Source: Osedax fenrisi
Taxonomy: Eukaryota; Annelida; Polychaeta; Sabellida; Siboglinidae
Direction: 5' to 3'
NCBI GenBank assembly: GCA_964019155.1
Contig: OZ025239.1
Location: forward strand, 8,144,763-8,208,762
Length of the DNA stretch: 64,000 bases
Position 1 is the first letter of the stretch. Each line of letters opens with the position of its first letter. Shown here piece by piece: positions 39,026-53,000 of this stretch. The notes under the pieces are model-generated. The model was given only the letters and a program-made list of their open reading frames with translations. It had not been told where the DNA came from and ran no database searches. Position numbers and translations under genes: made by a program.

Positions 39026-41777
39026 TGGTATAATAATATATATGTAAGTATAATATATATGGTATAGGTTATATATAGGGTATAAATTATATAATAATAA
39101 GGTGAATAATAAAAATGAGAATATATTTATTACATGAATTGTCTTTATATGTTTAGTTTACAATCTTTGATAATTATAATTTTTTAAATTAATATATTTC
39201 ATTTTATTTTGAACTCAACATATCTTTGAGAATAACTTATTCTGAATAAGGTACAGTTTGTTTTAATATACCATATTAATAAATCAGTAAATAAGTATAC
39301 TATATATTTTATATTTTATATATTAAATATAACTATATTAATTTTCATATTTGTTTTGTATTTCGATTTCAAATTTATATTTTAAATATTTTCTACAATT
39401 TGAAATTTACTCACAAGTATAATTTAATATAATATATTTATTATACTCATTATAATAATATAGTAGTTCACCTTTTAATACCTAATAGACCTGCATTTCA
39501 TAATATAGTATATATTAATAAAGATATATAAAACATCCGATTTAGAGATTATGTAATCATTAAATTGATATAGTACCCCTTTTTTAATGAACTCAGCTTG
39601 AAGCTGTATCTCGAATAAAGGTAAAAATGTGTAAACAATACTAAGCATTGTTCAATTACAGAAGGCGCTAATTATATCGAAATACTATAGAAATAAGTTA
39701 CGTAAGTTACATAATAAGTAGTGTGTAAGTTATTGTATGTGACACATAATCATTATGATAATCATTATCATAATCATTATGATAATTTGTATTATTAATA
39801 CTATTAACTTAATAATTAAGTATGAATCGTGAATACAACTTCAAGTTGAACTTGTATATTGCATCTGGGTATTGCCAATATTATATTTGAATATTATTGA
39901 ATATAATATTGAATATAATTATTATAATAATAAAATATAATTAATAATTAAATTATTATAGAAGTTCAATATAATATTGAATATTGAATATTATATTGCA
40001 TACTTATTATTATAGCAATTATACTTATTATAATAATAGGTATGCAAATAAAATATCAATATAAAGTGAATATTTGTCCTAAAATTATATATGTTTTTAA
40101 ACAAATTTTATACATGACTTCATTTAAGTTTGCAATTTTGAAGCAAATATTTTATGTATTTTTATAATTTTCAAAGTATATTACATCTGCTAGATGATCT
40201 AGTAATTCCATCTATTCTAGATTTCATACTAGAATACAAAGATACAAAATTAAAATATTTATATTATAAATTAAAATTAAATTCACAATAAAATGATAAA
40301 CAAATTATCAATTGTTTAATATTAATATAATATGTATTTCAAAGAAAACTAAAATATATATAATTTCATATTATATAGCTTATATCTGTATTTTTACTTT
40401 TTTTATATAAATTACTGTAGATTTTCTAAAATTACAAATTTAAATATACTATTAATTTAAAAAATTTTAAATTTAAAAATGTATTAATTAATTAAACTGA
40501 TTACATTTTAATTAAGTATATGATATTATATAGTAGTATATGATCATCATGATGATGATCTTGTTATAATAAACTAACTATGAAAATGTCTCTAATATTG
40601 AATCATTATTAAAAAAAATTATAATCTTTTTTATAATATATATATATAATTTAGTGACCTTTCTTCTATACTTTACATGTTAAAATATAGATATCATAAT
40701 TGTGATCTTGAAACCTAGTATTTTATTTTACAAATAGCATGGAAAATTCTGAAATATACATTTTGTATGTTTTAAAGAGATGAATTTAGTGATAATAATA
40801 TATATTATACTAATTAATGCCTTTGAAATTTGTATCTGCATACATATGATTATAACAATGAATACATTTATATACATTACATACATTATATTCATTATAT
40901 ACATTATATACAACGTATAATGAAGTTAGTAATAATCGAGAGTAGTCAATTAGTAATATAATAATTTAATAATTTGATATACTAGCGCTCCATATAATTA
41001 CTATATTGTTATTTATGTTCTATTTATTTTGATTTGTTGTCATCTATTATCTATTGACATCTATTATCACCACGTGTTTTTGAAGTCATTATAAACTATT
41101 ATATTATTATTTATTTATTATTGTAATTGAACTATACTTGAAATGCTTGCCCTTAGATGTTGGCTGTAAACTTTTAATAATATTAAAAGTAATTTGTATA
41201 TGTTTATTAGTGAGCAATGATTACTGAACATACACTATTGGGATTATGATCGGGGTTGATACATTTAAATTACTTACCTCAGAGGTATAATTAGGTATAT
41301 AATTAATATCAATTAGAATATGAATATATATTATTAATACATTGATGAAAGTTTAGTTTTACTTAAAATATATAATTATTATAGTATCGTAGTATTAATG
41401 TAGTATATGATAATCATAATAGTATATTATATTTTAACTATTATACGATTAGTTTAAATGTGACTGCCAATCATAATCAACATAAAAGGAACGAAAATAT
41501 CATGTATTATAATATATATCTATATATATTGATACATTTATAATATACTACACATTTTTAACTAAATATGTATAAACTATTTCAATTGAGATACCATCTA
41601 CTAGAAGAACATTTTATTTAAACTTTACGAATCTTTAACTAATCGTTAGTTTCATTCGTATGATATCGTTTATTATATAATATTAATTTTAAATTTACTG
41701 ACTTGACATATTACTACTATTCTATGCAGAATAGTTTTCTTTGTGTATGCATGCAATTGCAATTGCTGATTGACATG

Positions 41778-41811
<34 letters not shown>

Positions 41812-42393
41812 TATTAATATGGCTGTATATAATTGATGCCTAACATGAATGTATACAATCGTTGATTAACATGATAATATACTAAACAAGCATTATAATA
41901 ATGAATATTAGTACAACAATGTGATAGCGGATAGTATATCATATACTATATGGAATGGTTCTATGTAATTGATTTATGATATTTAATATTATAGAACGCT
42001 ATTTAAATAATATATTAATTATATATATATTCACACATTTAATTGAATATATGTATAAATTTAAACATATATGTTTATATATATATATATTATCGATATC
42101 AAATTACGCTTTGTTATCTATAGAAGTAAAGGCTTAAATTTACCATCATTACAATACTTGCAACTAATATTTTAATTATATCGAAGGCACATTAATTTCA
42201 TAAATTTGTGGTAATATCTATACTATATTTTTATTAAATTAAATATGCTTTTATAAACACAGTCATATATATTCATATAGCATAATTGAATATATTTCCT
42301 AGTTATTCGTCATATTCTATATCGATATTAGCGTACAATCATCTACAGATTATATATATGAATTATATATTGTTAAAATAATTTGAATTATTA
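39026..42393. other. AT-rich intergenic stretch
   Basis: No gene supported. Contains a 40-base palindromic run of ATAATCATTATGATAATC words at about 39747-39786 and a TA run at 41780-41807. Confidence 0.5.
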
Positions 42394-42574
42394 AGGGCGT
42401 ATCACATGATAAATATCTATGTAATCAGAATCTACTATCATACATTTTATCATACATTTTATCATACATGTAATCATACTTCTATTACATGATGACAATT
42501 AGCTATAATCTGAGCTAAAATCTCCATGAAATCTCATCTGTGAGGATTTTATCTACTGCATGTGAACACACCCT
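42394..42574. mobile_element. 181-base MITE-like inverted-repeat element
   Basis: AGGGCGTATCACATG at the left and CATGTGAACACACCCT at the right are imperfect inverted repeats. Between them lie three TCATACATTTTA words. The ends resemble those of the 22364-23402 MITE (AGGGTGTTCACAT). Confidence 0.5.
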
Positions 42575-43170
42575 AAAAAGTGAATAGGAAAATTGTTCAA
42601 AACATGTAAATATGAATGTATTCAATTTAAACCAACACACAATCAGTAACAAAGGTTGCTTGTGATCAGTCACAACTATAATAATACAAATGCATACAAA
42701 GAAAGCACTCCTTTATTAGGCTGTACAAATGTAGAATATTAATATGCTTTCTTTTTATCATACCTAATATTTGAGTTTATGAAGCCATACCAATTTCATA
42801 TGCACATACATATATACATACTATATATTTAATTTATAATATTTGTATAGTATATTTTTGAATCATTATTATATAATGTATATTCTAAGCATTATAATCT
42901 AATGAATACATTACAAAATCATCTGAAATATATTTTAAGTTACATTTCATTAATACAAATTTAGGTACATTTAGTTTAAATACTAGCTTTGCTTATAGAC
43001 TATAATAATATATAGTATATATAATTAGTAATAAATAACATTGTAAAGATTAACTTGGAATGTTGTAGCATATAACCAGATGATAGGTATACATATAGAT
43101 ACAATATTCATTATGCTATTTTTATTCTAAAAGATACATCTGGAAGGCCTAGACAATGACATTTAACTTG

Positions 43171-43220
<50 letters not shown>

Positions 43221-43366
43221 AATGTAATATTATGCTAGTGTCCATATTATAATGTAAACATTGCTGACTATTTTTTAGTGAATCACCCTTGATTAATTCT
43301 GAATTAAATTAATTCTAGAAATACTATCAGTTGAATATATACATTATAAAAGTATGTCTATTATTA

Positions 43367-43415
<49 letters not shown>

Positions 43416-43574
43416 ATAATCATGATTACAACACACATACACACACATAAACACACAAACACACACACACGTATATATATATATATAAATCTATATTTTA
43501 TGAAGAATATTATAATATAATATAATTTCTATAATATCAATTTGAAACAAATCACATTTATATTCAAAGCTTCA
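42575..43574. other. AT-rich intergenic stretch
   Basis: TA arrays at about 43173-43215 and 43371-43410 and a short CA tract at 43433-43470. No gene seen. Confidence 0.5.
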
Positions 43575-44119
43575 TAAAGGTGCCTGCCTTCACACCAAAA
43601 AAGTAGCCTGATTATCCGGCGGATATTTCGTCACGGATATCCGCGAGAATGATTTTAGCCGGATTGTATTGTATTTCGGTGTGAAGAAGAAAATATGCGC
43701 CAGATTATCCGCCGTGTTTAATTGGAACTCGTTCTAAAATATCCGGCAGTTTGACGGATATCCGTGAACTTTCAACTTGCGTTAGTGCGGCGGGCGTTGG
43801 AGCTCGCCATTTGAATTTAGAACAAACATGTATTAATATATCGCAGAAGCTAATTACGTAGCCTGTACAAGGATTATATAACAGGTAGTCAATTACACCA
43901 ATTGTTGTTACCATTGTATGACTCATACCTACATAGAAATATGTGCACTTATTAACTATCATAGTGCATATAAGTTTCTGTGTTTGTATATATGTATTTA
44001 TTTATGTATGTACGTATATATGTATGTGTATGTGTGTGTATATATAGGTAGGTAGGTAGGTAGGTAGGTAGGTATACCTAACTACCTAGTAGGTAGTACC
44101 TACATATACCAACTATAGT

Positions 44120-44163
<44 letters not shown>

Positions 44164-44508
44164 TATATATTATATATAATTAATATATAACTACTTGGTT
44201 ATAGATATGATTCATTATACATAAAATATTAGCCTATAGTCTATATATATATTATGTCGTACATACATACATACATACATACATACATAAATATAATATA
44301 CAAACAAATACATGCACTAAGATAGTTAATAAGTGCACCTATTTCTATGTAGCTATGAATCATACAATGGTAATCAATGGTAATCATAAACAATATCCGT
44401 CAACTGTTCTAAATAAATAAAATCCGGCTATAATAATTCTTGCGGATATCCGCGAGAAATATCTGCCAGATAATCCGGCTACTTTTTTGGTGTGAAGGCC
44501 CCTTTAGA
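43575..44508. mobile_element. foldback element with long inverted arms
   Basis: The outer arms pair CTTCACACCAAAAAAGTAGC with its reverse complement at the right end, and continue through GATTATCCGGC and GCGGATATCCGCGAGAA. Inner segments also pair: the left GTGCACTTATTAACTATC (about 43940) against its complement near 44325. The left arm is about 400 bases and the right about 200, so the right arm has lost sequence. The centre has a (GTAG)n run (44047-44073) and TA repeats. Confidence 0.82.
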
Positions 44509-46622
44509 ACTACTTTTATCAGTCAATTTATTTGAATAAGATATTTAGTTATATATACTATATATGTTATAATATATATACATATATAATATATATATAT
44601 ATATTATATATATACAAATAAATATAATCATAATTAATTTTACCAGATGTTAAATACAATTAAATGATTGTGAAGCTGATGTATCAGCCCAAGGGAATTC
44701 AATAGATTTCACCTATTCATAGATTGTTATTTGAGTAGTTGACATTATCATAATAAGTATACTAGTTATGTTATACATGATATAGTAATTCTACAGTGTC
44801 TGGTAGATCAAACTAATGCACTTCTATATAGGTAATGCATACTTTGAATAGCCTGTCCTATACTGTGTTATGTAATATTTAAACCATCACAGCAGTGTGT
44901 GTGCTCAATGTGGGCGTGGTCAATGTGGGTGTGGTCAATGTGGGCGTGGCTTCTTTACACATGTGATACCTAGCATTGTTTTAATACTGAGAAAATCACC
45001 AGAAGATATACACTACTATGTCAATATTATTAGAAATATCATTGTATATATGAAATATATAATAACCTTATTATTATACATGTATAATATAGTAAACATA
45101 TATATATATATATCAAGAATGGGGATACAAATACAAATACAAATACAAATAAACTTTATATAATAAAATACGAATAACAGATTAAATTAAATAAAAATAA
45201 AATACGAAAAAAGATAATCTTGGTTGAATGGGGAATATTAACTAAGTAAGTATTTGGGAACACTTTAATAATTAAATAACATTATATTTAGTAATACAAT
45301 TATTAATAAATGTGTATAGTTAGATATACTATTAGTATTTACCAATATACTAACTTTAATAACTATTTTTAATTTATTAAATTGATAAATATCAACATAA
45401 TACATATGTTTTTTATTGTATATAAGATTAACAGCAAGGTAATATACAAAGGATAGAAAAGTAATCTAATATCTCATGTAATATATTTATTTTATTTTAC
45501 TAAATGAAAAATTTCTCACATTGTAATTGTATAAAATACTATTTCTATAGAAACATAGATATGTGTGCAATTGTTAAATATATATGATAAATATAGACAA
45601 GGTAGTACTCGACTTGAGCGGTGATATACCTTCATAAGGTATTATATTATTTAAACATATGATTAAACAAAATAAATCTTGAATAAAAATGTATACCGAA
45701 TACCACACGATTTATTAATCATTCATAGATATCATATAATCGTGCAATGGATTAGAGAATCGAATAGAATAGAACCTAATTAAGAATAGTTACAACAAAA
45801 TATTAATGTTGAATATTAAAAGTATAAAATACTTTTATAATATTAGAGTATATGTTATATTAAAGGTATATATATTTATATATCTTATATATATATCTGC
45901 TATTATTAAGTAAACATCAAATAAATATATTACATCAAATACACTGATAAAATATCAACTTATATATGTTTATTAATACTATATATATTATTACTATACG
46001 TAATTATGTTTAACTATTGCATTATGTAAATAGAATATTACTCCGCAAGTCATCCCAGATTAATTTAATCTTCATCTCGTATGAAATATAATACATCACA
46101 CATTATATTTACAGAGTTAATCCATTCAAAATAGTTGTTAATATTATTATATTGAAAATGAAATGCTAAAAGTATATCTCCCTATATACATTTATTAATA
46201 ATATTACTATAATTAACAATAATTTAAATTCATACCAAATTTCTTCGCTCTATATTTATAAAATTACCTCTTCGCATATTACATTAACTTATATATATAT
46301 TATAAATTTATCAATTAAAAAAAATTATTCATTTTAAAACCTAAAATATAGTTATTAAAAAAAACTGTTGATTTTTTACATATAACTTTTTCATATAACT
46401 AACTAACTTAACTAAAATAACACTAACTTTATTAATATTATTTATAAAATGTTGCTTCATTAATAATTAAATATATATTTAGTGTATTTGATTATTATAT
46501 ACACGAAATATAACAATCATATACATCTATGATTAATCATTCAAATTAAATGCAAATACACCTAATCAGTGTATTAAACTACCAGTAAAAATACATATTT
46601 GACCTTATCCATGATAAATATA

Positions 46623-46668
<46 letters not shown>

Positions 46669-46993
46669 TTTTACCTAGTCAAATTTCTTTGTTTGCCTTT
46701 CACTGCCTTCTAGATTTATTTTTTATATTTCTATTTATACAATGAATATTTCTATATTGTATACTATTCATATATTGTATCTATTATGTATATAGCTCTC
46801 ATCTGGTTCTCATCTGGTTTAACAACACTTCCATTGAATCTTTACAATCTAAGAAATAAGCCCCGCCCACATTGATCAAATGTCACATTTTCAATATCAT
46901 TACAGATATGATATATGGATTTCTGATATTTACATTATTTTAAATTTTATATTATATTCAATTTACAATATTTATGTATATATATATATGTAT

Positions 46994-47058
<65 letters not shown>

Positions 47059-48180
47059 ATATACACATTCAATTAATATCAATTAATTAAATATCAATCA
47101 TCATTTATATACAATTATGTTGTTATAATATATAAATCTACCTATATTGCTAATATCGAGTTTATACATTTCTAATGATCGCTAATCTACACGCAAGCGT
47201 GAACCTACCTTAACAACAGTCAACATTTGTAATTATAATATTCAACAATAAAAGTATATACTATTAAACTTATCGCATATATGTATTCGGTGACGCTAGA
47301 TTATTCAATTGGAAAGGCTACAAGAGATACACGTCTATATATAGCTCTATATAATTCAGTTCGGCTGACATTTTCGGCTTGCTATCTTCCAGGCCAGCTT
47401 GACATATATTGATTATGGGCATTGTCTATAACTTATCGTCTTATAGTCTATAAGCCTGGACAATTTAAACATCTGGTATCACAAAGGCCACAGCATCAGC
47501 ACATGTGTCTATATTCAATGTATATTAATTATTATTCTCATCTTTATTATATTTAGAATTTTATTGATTGTTAAACATACATTTCAATATCGAATTACTA
47601 GAATAATATAAATAATGAATAACAAGTTTTGACATTTCTGTTTGACTAATTATTATAAAATTTGTCTTCACATTATTAGCCTTTCTCATTATACAGATTT
47701 TATAATTTACCACATCGATATCAATATGACAAATACTAATAATAATAAATCTATAGATATGTTCTTAAATATCTTTCCATATGAATTACATAATAAAACT
47801 AGCAGTATACTAGTTGTTAGTCTAGTATTTTTGTTAGAATTCATTCACCAAAGACAATATTCTAAATGAAATTGCACTATAATTTCTCTATTATTTATTA
47901 AAATAGATATTTTATCCGTAATTAAATAATAGAATATAATAGTATGTTATATACGTATATTAATATGTTATATATCAAATATAAATACAATATTTTATTT
48001 GCTATGTTAATTATTATTTATAATGATTGCCCTTAATGTGATTTTATGATAATTTTTGAGAATATAAAATTAGTTATTTATAAATTATTATATTTTAGTT
48101 TAAAAATACAATTTGAAGATTGTATCGTAGTAAAAATAATATTTTTAATTATATTTTTAAAATATATATATATTATATGT

Positions 48181-48214
<34 letters not shown>

Positions 48215-48448
48215 ATATAACATATATTATATATAATATTAAAATTATTTATATTCATAATTTATTATTACTAGACAATTTTGTTGAATAACAATTAAAT
48301 ATTTAAACGACCTATCATGAAAATGAACTAATTCTCGATTACGTGAAAATTAAAATCAATTTCGAAAAGGGTATCGTTTACGATAAAAAGTCGCGATCCC
48401 GTAACCATAGTAACAAGCAGCTGATCGTTCGGAAGCACCCAGCACAGC
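44509..48448. other. AT-rich intergenic stretch upstream of the first SepSecS-like gene
   Basis: Holds a 3-unit GTGGTCAATGTGGGC repeat (about 44904-44955), a retroelement-like 3' end with a (CAAATA)n tail near 45123-45175 (minus strand), TA microsatellites (46622-46660, 46980-47055) and a lone CCCCGCCCACATTGATCA near 46861 that mirrors the 44904 repeat. No coding exon was recognised. Confidence 0.5.
48401..48414 (+). promoter_or_regulatory. X-box-like RFX site
   Basis: GTAACCATAGTAAC fits the 14-base X-box consensus GTHNYYATRRNAAC exactly and lies 35 bases upstream of the SepSecS-like start codon, where proximal X-boxes act. Function is inferred from the motif and position only. Confidence 0.5.
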
Positions 48449-50021
48449 ATGGACCCAACGATAGTAGAAGCGCTGAAAACGCTGGTGCCGGCGGGTTACG
48501 TCGATCAAGGCGTTCAAGCCTACAATCACCACGAGGCGCTCATCTCTCATCTGTTGGCGCAGGTTCGTCTGTCTGTCTGTGTGTCTGTATGTTTGTCTGT
48601 ACGTCCCATAGGTAAACATTTAACTCGTCTAAGTCTATATTTGTTTTATTTCGTCGCATCGCAAGACAACTGCATACATTGCTTATTCCGCAAATACATA
48701 AATAAATATATATAAATATACATACATGTATATATGAGTTATGAGAGGTATACCGCGGATATTTTAAAATAGAATCGCGCGAGTGCCCTAAATAATGAAA
48801 TAACGGTTTAAATTCTCTTCGCGGAATTACGTATAAATTTTATATGTTCGTAATTATTATTCCGTATATATTTTATATATATAATTATAATAATATACTA
48901 TATTAGAAATATATATTCTATTAATTTGTGTTTTATATTTTATTCGTTATCATTTATTTAATAATATTTAAAAAATATCAAAAATGATAAATAGACTGCA
49001 GATTCTCTATAAAAATATTTACACTATCAAAGTATAATAATTATTAACATATAAAATGTATACGCAATTTCACGTTATATTTATAACAGCCAATTTCGTT
49101 ATTTAGAATGTTCTTTTGATTCTAGTTTTAAATATCTGTGGCTATAACTCTAATTCCCATATATATATATATATATATAGATTTATATGGGGCACCTTAC
49201 TGTTAGCGAGTTATTGTAGTAGTTGATAGCATTCGGATAAATATCACAACAACTTATATTAATGTCTATTATTACCTTTTATTTTACTATAATCTACTCC
49301 AATACACTCGTTGCATTCATTAATTCACACACACATATATATATTTATTACATTGGCGTACTATTTACAGAAGAACATGCAGAAGGAAGCCTGGTCAGAT
49401 ATGACTATCAACATATTGATGGACAAACTAGCGATAATGGATGGCCCCGGTGAATATCACATGATCGATTGCATCGCCGAGAGGAACTTTGGGTTATTAT
49501 ACAATAATAATATATAGTTTATTAGGTAAACGAAAAATAAATATATAAACAAAAATAATGAAGACAAAATAGATATAAATTGATACCCATAACGAAAATT
49601 AACATTAAAAATTAAAATAAAAAAAACGCCTTGGTTTATGCATGCCGAACAACATTATCGTCGTTTATTATTTAATATTTACGTTAATACTGATTATGGG
49701 TCACAGAAAGGAAAGAGTATGTTATCGATGTATCTCTAATAAAAAATAAATAATATAACTACAAATATTTATTTATCGATATTTTAATTTTAAATAATTA
49801 TTTGAAATAATGAATACAATATTTATATTTGATGTATTTAAAAATTAACATACGATGTAATTTAATAAATAATGCTTGTTTATATCATTATAATATCTAT
49901 GTATGCAATTACTTTACATCCACTTGATATAACAGTAATATGATTTAATATTTCGTATTATTTTTATCATTATACCTTTATAATTTATTGAAATATACCC
50001 ATAATATACCCATGTAATATA

Positions 50022-50070
<49 letters not shown>

Positions 50071-53000
50071 TTTATAAGTATTTATCAATTTAAAGTATTT
50101 AATTATCTTATTTTAAGTAAATTACTTATTCTATAATATAACAAATAAATTTAAAGCACAAATTGATAAATAAACAGTACTTATTATTTTCTAAAATATG
50201 AGATATAACCACGAATACGAACTCTGACTTTCCCCAAATCACTTATGTATATTAAATACTTTTATTACACCACTTTCATTAGCTGCACCCACTATTACAT
50301 CGGTTACGCCTATACTTACATTAGCCACGCCCATTATTATATTATCTACACCCACTATTACATTAGTTATACCCCTCTTACATTAGACACGCCCCCTAAA
50401 GTAAGATTAGCCAAACCCATTCTTACATTAGCCACGCCCACTATTACATTAACCACGCCCACTATTACATTAACCACGCTCACTCTTACATTAACCACGC
50501 CCACTATTACATTAGCCACGCCCACTATTACATTAGCCCCCCCTCCCTCGCACACAGGATTAACGGCTACCTAAACTACAACGAAGACAGTAACCCATTC
50601 TCAGCCGGTACCGCCGCTATGATAGACATCACCAACTCTCTCCTGTTGGACGTCATACAGAGAGCTGGTTAGCAGTGTCACCCTACCCCCCCCCCTCGTA
50701 GCGTTTCCCTCACCTACCATAGCATTGTCACCTACCTCCCCAGCATCACCCCTACACAGGGTTGGAAAGTAGAGTTTTTAAGTTTTGGGTTTTTTGGATT
50801 TTTTCGGTATAATTATAAATAAATATATTTTCATAACAATAATTAATATTTTGATATTAAATTTTTACTTATATAATTTTATTTACATAAATTATTTGCA
50901 AAGATAATCAGGAAGTATTTCAAAATCTTTGTTAAGGGCAGGTGCGCCTATTTTTAATTGTAATGTATTAGATAGGCAAAAATGGGACTAATAAAAAGCC
51001 TACTCCTACTTCAATATTTAATATTTTTTTAAAATTTAAAAAAAATAGTATTAAAATATATTAACTCTGTAATAAACCTAACTATGAATTTTTATATATT
51101 CAAACAAAAAGGAGATATTAAAATTTTGTAAATTTTTGTTTTTAATGTTTAATTTAAAATATATAATTTAAAAAATTATATATTTTTATATTATTATTAT
51201 ATTTAAATATAAATTTATTTAAATTAATTTATATAAAATAAAAATTACTTTAATCAAAATTCATTATATTATTAATATATTCAAATAGTATTCAATTCAA
51301 TAGTAAATAGTGACATTTATTCTGTACCTTAAAGTATAAGTTTACAGATATAAAAATCATATCTCAATCAAATCTATTATAACAAAGTTTTTTCTTAATA
51401 ATATTAAATTCACTATAGATATTCTAAAATTTTAATTATATATACAATCAAACTAAACATATATGTACATCATACTAAAAATATTTTTTTTAATGAATTA
51501 ATGAAAAAAGTATAATATTTCATTGAAATATTATATTTTTGAAAAAACGGATAAAAAACCCAAAAAACCGGGTTTAATGGTTTTAACGAAAAAACCCAAA
51601 AAACTGCCAACCCTGTAATAAACTCACAAATAAATTCCCAATATGGTGGTTATCCCAACCGTACGCCATGACATCGCGGGCTCCCCCTCCACAGGTGCGA
51701 CTAGTACCCGTAGGGCTATAGTGGTACCCACAGCCACCGGAATGGCCCTCACTATGGCCATACTAGCGCTGGCCACCGACCGCCGTAAAGCTAGATACGT
51801 GCTGTGGACACGTATCGATCAGAAGAGTGGCATCAAGGCTATCCTTACGGCAGGTTTGTACCCCGCACCTATGTATCCCCTTCTTTTGTGTATCACCACT
51901 TGTAAGGTAAGCTTGTAAGGTAAGCTTGTAAGGTAAGCTTGTAAGGTAAGCTTGTAAGGTAAGCTTGTAAGGTAAGCTTGTAAGGTAAGCTTGTAAGGTA
52001 AGCTTGTAAGGTAAGCTTGTAAGGTAAGCTTGTAAGGTAAGCTTGTAAGGTACGCTTGTAAGGTAAGCTTGTAAGGTAAGCTTGTAAGGTACGCTTGTAA
52101 GGTAAGCTTGTAAGGTAAGCTTGTAAGGTAAGCTTGTAAGGTAAGCTTGTAAGGTAAGCTTGTAAGGTATGCTTGTAAGGTAAGCTTGTAAGGTAAGCTT
52201 GTAAGGTAAGCTTGTAAGGTAAGCTTGTAAGGTATGCTTGTAAGGTAAGCTTGTAAGGTAAGCTTGTAAGGTAAGCTTGTAAGGTAAGCTTGTAAGGTAA
52301 GCTTGTAAGGTAAGCTTGTAAGGTAAGCTTGTAAGGTAAGCTTGTAAGGTAAGCTTGTAAGGTACGCTTGTAAGGTAAGCTTGTAAGGTAAGCTTGTAAG
52401 GTACGCTTGTAAGGTAAGCTTGTAAGGTAAGCTTGTAAGGTAAGCTTGTAAGGTAAGCTTGTAAGGTAAGCTTGTAAGGTAAGCTTGTAAGGTAAGCTTG
52501 TAAGGTAAGCTTGTAAGGTAAGCTTGTAAGGTAAGCTTGTAAGGTAAGCTTGTAAGGTACGCTTGTAAGGTAAGCTTGTAAGGTAAGCTTGTAAGGTAAG
52601 CTTGTAAGGTAAGCTTGTAAGGTACGCTTGTAAGATAAGCTTGTAAGGTACGCTTGTAAAGTAAGCTTGTAAGGTACGCTTGTAAGGTACGCTTGTAAGG
52701 TACGCTTGTAAGTAGTATATCCTTACTAGGATACAATAATAGAACTCATGCCGTCTCTTTCTCAAAGCCTTTAGGCGAACGAAACACTATATTATAAACT
52801 ATAAACGAAATATAAACAACAACGATTCTTCTAATAAACTATTATCATTACTATTATATAAAATATAGATTTTACATTATGTACGACGATATTAGAATTA
52901 AATACCGAATGAGCGATGCGAGGTGTGTATTTGTATGTGTACCTCGTATTGCCTGTGTACCCTACATACCCCTCTCCGTATACGCTACATACCCCTCTCC

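Noticed and set aside
43705..43962. 85-codon minus-strand frame
   Set aside because: It lies in the arm of a foldback element and has no splice or family signal.
49640..49710. Possible missing exon of copy 1 (a frame reading AEQHYRRLLF, with a phase-compatible donor at TATGG|GTCACA)
   Set aside because: There is no acceptor AG in front of it and the similarity to the family's RRHYRF is three residues, so chance is likely.
51819..52765. Two long minus-strand frames encoding a 13-residue repeat
   Set aside because: A 13-base unit keeps every frame open when it holds no stop. The array is intronic and has no conserved flanks.
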